From Gammaproteobacteria bacterium (GTDB taxonomy: Bacteria > Pseudomonadota > Gammaproteobacteria > GRL18), in assembly GCA_027076245.1 (NCBI GenBank), contig JALTKC010000492.1, forward strand, positions 1 to 36,466: DNA of 36,466 nucleotides. Reading direction: 5' to 3'. The position numbers and the translations under genes are program-made. Shown here piece after piece: positions 31,104-36,466 of this stretch. The stretch's first letter is position 1. Every line of letters begins with the position of its first letter. A model generated the notes under the pieces. The model was not told the DNA's origin. It searched no databases and saw nothing but the letters and a program-made list of their open reading frames with translations.

Positions 31104-33644
31104 TCAGGATGAATACTCTTCCATTTCATTAAAGTTCAGATAGCGGTACACCTCATCCTCAGAACCTTTTAGAATTTCTACCGCCTTCAAATACTCCTGT
31201 GGTGTGGGCAGTTTGCCTGTAGTGGAGACTACTGCTGACAGTTCTGCTGAGGCCAGATAAACTTTAGCATCTTTACCTAAGCGGTTCGGGAAATTTCGGG
31301 TTGAAGTAGAAACCACATTCGCCTCATCAGCAACCCGGGCCTGGTTGCCCATACATAAAGAACAACCCGGCAGTTCGGTTCTGGCACCGGCACGGCCGTA
31401 GATGCTAAACACGCCTTCCTTGATCAGTTCTTTTTCATCCATTTTCGTGGGTGGTGCTATCCATAAGCGAGTCGGGATATTGCCACCTCCGTTATTCAGA
31501 TAAGACTCCAGTACTTTAGCCGTAGCCCGGTAGTGGCCGATATTGGTCATACAGGAGCCGATAAAGACTTCCTGTATATCCTGACCGGCCACTTCTGAAA
31601 GCAGCTTCACGTCATCCGGATCATTCGGACAGGCCAGGATAGGCTCTTTAATGGTATTAAGATCAATTTCAATAATATCCGCATATTCAGCATCTGCATC
31701 GGGTTCCAGCAGCTCAGGATTATCCAGCCAGGCCTTCATTTCATCAATACGGCGCTGTATGGTCTTGGCATTCTGGTAGCCTTCTTTAATCATCCAGCTT
31801 AACAGCGCCACATTGGATTTCAGATATTCAATGACCGGCTCCTTATTCAGACGCACGGTACAGCCATTAGCGGAACGTTCTGCCGAGGCATCAGCCAGTT
31901 CAAAGGCCTGTTCCACTTTCAGATCCGGCAGTCCTTCAATTTCCAGAATACGGCCATTAAAGACATTGATCTTGCCTGCCTTATCAACCGTCAGTTTACC
32001 ATCCTGAATCGCCTGCCAGGGAATGGCATTAACCAGATCACGCAGGGTAATGCCGGGTTGCAGCTCACCTTTAAAGCGTACCAGTACTGATTCGGACATA
32101 TCCAGAGGCATGACACCCATAGCGGCTGCAAAAGCCACCAGACCGGAACCGGCAGGGAAAGAAATACCCAGAGGGAAACGGGTGTGTGAGTCGCCGCCGG
32201 TACCCACCTGATCGGGTAGCAGCATACGGTTTAACCAGGAATGGATAATACCATCACCGGGACGCAGAGACACGCCGCCACGCTCTGTAATAAAGTCCGG
32301 TAGTGTGCTTTGCAGTTTAATATCCACCGGCTTGGGATAGGCGGCAGTATGACAGAAGCTCTGCATAACCAGATCCGCACCAAAGCCCATACAGGCCAGT
32401 TCTTTTAATTCGTCACGGGTCATGGCGCCGGTAGTGTCCTGAGAGCCCACAGTGGCAATACGCGGCTCACAATAGGTACCGGGGCGTACTCCTTCCACAC
32501 CGCAGGCCTTGCCGACAATTTTCTGTGCCAGGGTATAACCCTTGTCAGTATCTTCTGCCGCTTCCGGACGAGTAAAGATGTCGGTAGGTTCCAGCCCCAG
32601 TGCCTGACGGGTTTTATCCGTCAGTCCACGACCGATAATCAGGGGAATACGGCCGCCAGCCTGAACTTCATCCGCCATGGTATTGGGGTTAAGCTCAAAG
32701 GTGCTGCTAACATTACCGTCTTCATCATAGATTTTGCCTTCATAAGGCTTAATAGTAATAACATCACCGGTATTAAGTTTAGAAACATCACACTCAATGG
32801 GCAGAGCACCGGAATCTTCAGCAGTATTAAAGAAAATGGGCGCAATTTTGCTCCCGAGGATCACCCCACCCTGACGCTTATTGGGAATATAGGGAATATC
32901 TTCCCCCATATGCCATAACACAGAGTTAATGGCTGACTTACGGGAAGAACCGGTGCCCACAACATCACCCACATAAGCAATAGAATGGCCTTTTTCCTTC
33001 AGCTTTTCGATAGTCTCCAGAGCATCAGGCATTTTACTGACCAGCATGGCTTTGGCGTGCAAAGGAATATCTGGACGGGACCAGGCTTCAGTGGCAGGTG
33101 ATAAATCATCCGTATTGGTTTCACCGGGGACTTTTAATACGCTAACCGTGATACTTTCCGCCAGTTTTGGACGGCGGGTAAACCATTCACCGGCTGCCCA
33201 GGAATCCACAACTTTTTTAGCAAATGGATTGGTTTTGGCTTTTTCCATAACCGTATGCCAGGCATCGGCTATTAACAGAGTATGGGACAATGCATCTGCA
33301 GCAATATCCGCTACATCTTCCTTATCCAGCAGGTCTACCAGCGGCTGAATATTATAACCGCCGCCCATAGTACCGAGAATTTCAGTCGCTTTAGCGGCAT
33401 CTATCAGCGGACAGCTTTGCTCACCTTTAGCGACCTTAGTTAAAAATTCGGCCTTAACTTTAGCTGCATCATCCACACCGGAAGGCACCCGGTTAACAAA
33501 CAGATCCAGTAAAAAGTCTTCTTCACCGGCAGGTGGCTGGTTTAATAATTCAATGAGTTGAGCGGTTTGCTTATCATCCAGCGGCAATGGCGGCAAGCCC
33601 TGTTCAGCGCGCTGGGCAACATGTTGTCTGTATTCTGCTAACAT
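31104..33644 (-). CDS. acnB: Bifunctional aconitate hydratase B
   Basis: An 846-residue AcnB (E. coli protein 865). The HEAT-like N-terminal domain is about 1-160, the swivel domain with 'GTGSSRKSA' about 165-380, and the catalytic domains follow. The three [4Fe-4S] cysteines lie in 'FIGSCMTNIG' (one) and 'LPGCSLCMGNQ' (two). It interconverts citrate and isocitrate in the TCA cycle, and AcnB-type enzymes can also bind mRNA or hydrate 2-methylaconitate. The start has an AAAGGG ribosome-binding site; it diverges from purB. Confidence 0.98.
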   Translation of the reverse strand: MLAEYRQHVAQRAEQGLPPLPLDDKQTAQLIELLNQPPAGEEDFLLDLFVNRVPSGVDDAAKVKAEFLTKVAKGEQSCPLIDAAKATEILGTMGGGYNIQPLVDLLDKEDVADIAADALSHTLLIADAWHTVMEKAKTNPFAKKVVDSWAAGEWFTRRPKLAESITVSVLKVPGETNTDDLSPATEAWSRPDIPLHAKAMLVSKMPDALETIEKLKEKGHSIAYVGDVVGTGSSRKSAINSVLWHMGEDIPYIPNKRQGGVILGSKIAPIFFNTAEDSGALPIECDVSKLNTGDVITIKPYEGKIYDEDGNVSSTFELNPNTMADEVQAGGRIPLIIGRGLTDKTRQALGLEPTDIFTRPEAAEDTDKGYTLAQKIVGKACGVEGVRPGTYCEPRIATVGSQDTTGAMTRDELKELACMGFGADLVMQSFCHTAAYPKPVDIKLQSTLPDFITERGGVSLRPGDGIIHSWLNRMLLPDQVGTGGDSHTRFPLGISFPAGSGLVAFAAAMGVMPLDMSESVLVRFKGELQPGITLRDLVNAIPWQAIQDGKLTVDKAGKINVFNGRILEIEGLPDLKVEQAFELADASAERSANGCTVRLNKEPVIEYLKSNVALLSWMIKEGYQNAKTIQRRIDEMKAWLDNPELLEPDADAEYADIIEIDLNTIKEPILACPNDPDDVKLLSEVAGQDIQEVFIGSCMTNIGHYRATAKVLESYLNNGGGNIPTRLWIAPPTKMDEKELIKEGVFSIYGRAGARTELPGCSLCMGNQARVADEANVVSTSTRNFPNRLGKDAKVYLASAELSAVVSTTGKLPTPQEYLKAVEILKGSEDEVYRYLNFNEMEEYSS

Positions 33645-33677
33645 TGGAACCCTTTATCATTTCAAAAAATTGCGCCT

Positions 33678-33683
33678 ATTATA
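33678..33683 (-). promoter_or_regulatory. Possible -10 element of acnB
   Basis: A TATAAT hexamer on the minus strand lies 33 bases before the acnB start codon, with no recognisable -35 element. Confidence 0.4.
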
Positions 33684-33783
33684 CACTAAAATGCTTATTT
33701 CGTGATCGCCTTACTTTCCGGGAGCATGGGGGATTATTCAGGTTATTTTATACCTCAATCTGCAAAATCCCGGCAACAAGGGT

Positions 33784-33789
33784 TATAAT
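33784..33789 (+). promoter_or_regulatory. Possible -10 element of purB
   Basis: TATAAT lies 43 bases before the purB ATG; the -35 region (CTGCAA, 18 bases upstream) is weak. No purine-box (PurR) match is clear. Confidence 0.45.
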
Positions 33790-33832
33790 AGCCGGTCTTA
33801 TTTACCGCAAATATTTTTATGGGGTCCTTAAT

Positions 33833-35200
33833 ATGGATTTAAACAGTTTAAGCGCCGTTTCACCGATTGACGGGCGTTATGGTCGTGCCACCGCAGTTCT
33901 TCGTCCTGTTTTCAGTGAATTCGGCCTGATCCGTTATCGGGTACGGGTGGAAATTCGCTGGCTGCAGATGCTGGCCGCCAATCCGAATATTAAGGAAGTC
34001 CCGGCTTTATCGGCTACCGCCAATGCCCTGCTTAACAGCATTACCGATAATTTTTCCCTTGATGATGCTCAGGCGGTTAAAGAGATTGAGCGCACCACCA
34101 ACCACGATGTGAAAGCGGTGGAATACTTTTTAAAGGACAAAATTAAGGATAATGAGGAACTCATGGCCATTAATGAGTTTATTCATTTTGCCTGTACTTC
34201 TGAGGATATTAACAATCTGTCCCATGCCCTGATGCTCAGTGAAGCACGCAGTGAAGTCATTTTACCTAAATTAAAAGAAATCATTGATGCCATAACCGCC
34301 CTGGCACACGAATTTGCTGAAGCCCCCATGCTGTCACGCACCCATGGTCAGCCGGCCTCCCCCACCACTATGGGTAAGGAAATGGCTAATACTGCTTATC
34401 GTCTGCAGCGCCAGTATAAACAGTTAGAAGCGGTTGCCATTATGGGGAAAATCAATGGTGCTGTTGGCAATTACAATGCCCATATTTCTGCTTACCCTGA
34501 ACTGAACTGGCCGGAGATTGCTCAGAACTTTGTTGAAAGTCTGGGCATTGAGTTTAACCCCTATACCATACAGATTGAACCGCACGACTATATTGCCGAA
34601 CTGTTTGACGTACTGTGCCGTTTTAATACCATCCTGATTGATTTTGACCGGGATATCTGGAGCTATATTTCCCTGGGTTATTTCAAACAGAAAACCATTG
34701 CCGGAGAAGTCGGCTCATCCACCATGCCGCACAAGGTCAACCCCATTGATTTTGAAAACTCCGAGGGTAACCTGGGTATTGCCAATGCCTTAATGAACCA
34801 TTTAAGCAGTAAGTTACCCATTTCCCGTTGGCAGCGTGATTTAACCGATTCCACAGTATTAAGAAATCTGGGTGTCGGCATTGCCCACTGCCTGATTGCT
34901 TATTCATCCACCCTGCGCGGTATCAGCAAACTGCAGATCAATGAAGCGGCCCTGACAGCGGATCTGGACAATACCTGGGAAGTTCTGGCTGAACCGATTC
35001 AGACCGTTATGCGCCGCTACGGCATTGAACAGCCCTATGAAAAGTTAAAGGAACTGACCCGCGGCCAGTCCATTACACCTGAAACCTTAAAAGACTTTGT
35101 CAGCAAGCTGGATATGCCTGAAGCTGCCAGACAGGAACTGCAGGCTTTAACGCCCTCCACATATATCGGTAATGCAATCGATCAGGCTAAAAAACTTTAA
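33833..35200 (+). CDS. purB: Adenylosuccinate lyase
   Basis: A 455-residue lyase that cleaves SAICAR and adenylosuccinate in purine synthesis. It starts 'MDLNSLSAVSPIDGRYG' as in E. coli PurB (456 residues) and has the superfamily signature 'SSTMPHKVNPIDFENSEGN' and catalytic His in 'SRTHGQPASPT'. The frame is open 82 codons further upstream, but those residues overlap the acnB start and the promoter region and have no family similarity, so the ATG at 33833 is used. Confidence 0.98.
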   Translation: MDLNSLSAVSPIDGRYGRATAVLRPVFSEFGLIRYRVRVEIRWLQMLAANPNIKEVPALSATANALLNSITDNFSLDDAQAVKEIERTTNHDVKAVEYFLKDKIKDNEELMAINEFIHFACTSEDINNLSHALMLSEARSEVILPKLKEIIDAITALAHEFAEAPMLSRTHGQPASPTTMGKEMANTAYRLQRQYKQLEAVAIMGKINGAVGNYNAHISAYPELNWPEIAQNFVESLGIEFNPYTIQIEPHDYIAELFDVLCRFNTILIDFDRDIWSYISLGYFKQKTIAGEVGSSTMPHKVNPIDFENSEGNLGIANALMNHLSSKLPISRWQRDLTDSTVLRNLGVGIAHCLIAYSSTLRGISKLQINEAALTADLDNTWEVLAEPIQTVMRRYGIEQPYEKLKELTRGQSITPETLKDFVSKLDMPEAARQELQALTPSTYIGNAIDQAKKL

Positions 35201-35216
35201 GCCTGATACTTAGCTG

Positions 35217-35714
35217 ATGAGCAGTCAAACGCTGCCCGGTTCACTGACAATCAGTGTCGTGGACTGGGCACAATCTTCCCCGACTTTGTGTCAAATCCGC
35301 ACCAGGGTTTTTATTGAAGAACAGCATGTCCCTGAAGCACTGGAATGGGACGGACTGGATAAAACCGCCCTGCACCTTCTGGCTCAGATACAAACTCCAG
35401 AAACCATTGATAACGAACAGACCGGTTCCATTGCCCGCCAGACTGAAGCCGTTGGAACAGCCAGAATAGTTATTAATAATAAAATTGCCCATATTGGCCG
35501 TATGGCCGTTTTACCAGACTGGCGAGGAAAAGGTATTGGTTTTAAGATACTGCAAAAAGCCATCCTGGAATGCCGGCAACGCTCAGTTAAAAAAATCATA
35601 CTCAATGCTCAGACCTATGTGCTAAACTTTTATCAGAAGGCTGGTTTTAAAGTCAGCAGTGAGGCATTTTTAGATGCCGGTATAATGCATAAAGAAATGA
35701 CACTGCTTTTATAA
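35217..35714 (+). CDS. GNAT-family N-acetyltransferase (ElaA-like)
   Basis: A 165-residue acetyltransferase. 'IRTRVFIEEQHVPEALEWDGLD' (about 22-43) is typical of the ElaA/YitI group, and the acetyl-CoA loop is 'VLPDWRGKGIGFKIL' (about 98-112), followed by 'NAQTYVLNFYQKAGF'. The acceptor cannot be read. It starts 16 bases after purB and is 22 bases before the next gene, so the three probably form an operon. Confidence 0.88.
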   Translation: MSSQTLPGSLTISVVDWAQSSPTLCQIRTRVFIEEQHVPEALEWDGLDKTALHLLAQIQTPETIDNEQTGSIARQTEAVGTARIVINNKIAHIGRMAVLPDWRGKGIGFKILQKAILECRQRSVKKIILNAQTYVLNFYQKAGFKVSSEAFLDAGIMHKEMTLLL

Positions 35715-35736
35715 CAGGCAATTATGTAGGTTAAAT

Positions 35737-36249
35737 ATGATTGATTTAAACCATTATAAACTGGGTGAAACGCAGGAACTTATCACGGTTGATAATCAGG
35801 ATGACTTCAGGCAGCTGCTGATTGCCATGAGTCAGCAGGCGCAGCACCGGATATGGATATTCAGTCATAATCTGGATATTCGTATTTATGATAATAATGA
35901 GCTTTATGAAGCCATTAAACAGCTCGCTATTCGTAGTCCCCGCACCCATATCAATATACTGGTGCAGGATAGTGAACACATGGTTAAAAATGATCACCGT
36001 CTGCTGCGTCTGGCGCAACGGATCTCCAGCCATATACAGGTTAAATTAACCGCTAAGGAACATCAGGACATCTATCAGACCTTTGTTATTTTTGATGACC
36101 GTGGTTATATTATCCATGAAGATCCGCTGCGCTTTAATGCCCGTGCGGATTTTTACAACCCCCTGGAAACCAGAAAACTGGCCGAACAGTTTTCTGATAT
36201 GTGGGAAGTGGGTGTTATTGATAACCGGATCAGACGTTTGAGTTTATAA
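35737..36249 (+). CDS. Phospholipase D-like fold protein (probably DUF7931)
   Basis: A soluble 170-residue protein. The layout 'RIWIFSHNLDIRIYDNNELYEAIKQLA', 'HINILVQDSEHMV' and 'QTFVIFDDRGYIIHEDPLRF' resembles one half of a phospholipase D-like fold, but the catalytic HxK motif is missing. Similar proteins are found next to, or fused with, GNAT acetyltransferases, as here; I believe this is the DUF7931 family but cannot check. It may bind nucleic acid or act as a partner of the acetyltransferase; both are inference. Confidence 0.7.
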   Translation: MIDLNHYKLGETQELITVDNQDDFRQLLIAMSQQAQHRIWIFSHNLDIRIYDNNELYEAIKQLAIRSPRTHINILVQDSEHMVKNDHRLLRLAQRISSHIQVKLTAKEHQDIYQTFVIFDDRGYIIHEDPLRFNARADFYNPLETRKLAEQFSDMWEVGVIDNRIRRLSL

Positions 36250-36324
36250 ATAAACTGTATCTGCATTATATTTAGGGTTAAAATAGCATGATATTCATCT
36301 GTTATCCGAAAAAGGATGGTTTTT

Positions 36325-36466
36325 ATGCTGTGCAGAAAGTCTTCTTATGCGAAGTTAAGCATTACATTAAGTGTTTTCTTTGCCTGCGCTCTGTTGATTT
36401 TCTCGACCGCTTCTGCCAGCGATTTTAAAGTTTTTAAAACCCATCAGTTTGCCCAGAATCTTATTC
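36325..36466 (+). CDS. Secreted protein, 5' end (partial)
   Basis: The first 47 codons of a gene that runs off the window. The ATG at 36325 has an AAGGAT ribosome-binding site. Residues 1-32 form a Sec signal peptide: basic start, hydrophobic core about 13-27, cleavage near 'ASASD'. The mature part starts 'DFKVFKTHQFAQNLI'. The fragment is too short for a family call. Confidence 0.7.
   Translation, partial: MLCRKSSYAKLSITLSVFFACALLIFSTASASDFKVFKTHQFAQNLI

Noticed and set aside
33587..33832. An 82-codon N-terminal extension of purB
   Set aside because: It overlaps the start of acnB on the other strand and the purB promoter region, and known PurB proteins begin at MDLNSL or its equivalent; the ATG at 33833 gives the usual length.
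17952..33832. Separation of purB from hflD as evidence for a recent insertion
   Set aside because: The genes in between are ordinary chromosomal operons without mobile elements or flanking repeats; simple rearrangement over evolution is enough.
1..36466. tRNA or rRNA genes in the intergenic gaps
   Set aside because: No gap over 280 bases exists and none shows a tRNA-like cloverleaf or rRNA sequence on reading.

Overview
The window (about 36.5 kb, moderate G+C) comes from the chromosome of a gammaproteobacterial chemolithoautotroph. A complete form IA RuBisCO operon with its CbbR regulator and CbbQ/CbbO activase, a periplasmic alpha carbonic anhydrase and a NaChBac-type channel sit among ordinary gammaproteobacterial housekeeping genes (mnmA-hflD, purB, rluE, acnB). 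No sulfur-oxidation cluster is present apart from a secreted rhodanese, so the electron donor cannot be read here. No tRNA, rRNA, CRISPR array or insertion sequence was seen.

Layout. 1-741: 3' end of a DamX-like SPOR protein. 738-8153 (minus strand): cbbL, cbbS, a terminator-like hairpin, a small unknown gene, a repeat-rich spacer, cbbQ, cbbO, a second unknown gene, and a class II aldolase carrying a Dabb-like C-terminal domain. cbbR diverges at 8315. 9350-12015 (minus): a voltage-gated channel and an orphan GspE/PilB ATPase. 12153-18578 (plus): secreted rhodanese, GGDEF-EAL protein, rluE, a secreted protein of unknown function, mnmA and hflD. 18853-26443 (plus): six-gene Bat (MoxR/VWA) operon. 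26504-27851 (minus): ferritin and alpha carbonic anhydrase, each with its own promoter. 28037 (plus): stand-alone MnmD. 29037-31024 (plus): a pair of multicopper-oxidase-like proteins. Then acnB (minus), purB, a GNAT acetyltransferase, a PLD-like protein and the start of a secreted protein (plus).

How the genes work together. CO2 supply and fixation are represented by carbonic anhydrase, RuBisCO, the CbbQ/CbbO repair machine and an aldolase. The window holds two independent MoxR-AAA+/VWA pairs: CbbQ/CbbO and the Bat operon. MnmA and MnmD act on the same wobble uridine of tRNA.

The strongest candidate for something undescribed is the oxidase pair at 29037-31024. The four histidine motifs of a trinuclear copper centre are divided two and two between the proteins, and the domains that would normally hold the others have lost them. 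Only the first protein has a (twin-arginine) signal peptide. This suggests a heteromeric, split multicopper oxidase exported as a complex. Other leads are the aldolase-Dabb fusion, two unknown proteins embedded in the RuBisCO operon, a channel whose filter resembles engineered calcium-selective variants, an FNR-like box in front of the rhodanese/c-di-GMP operon, and a possible leaderless mRNA at 16177.
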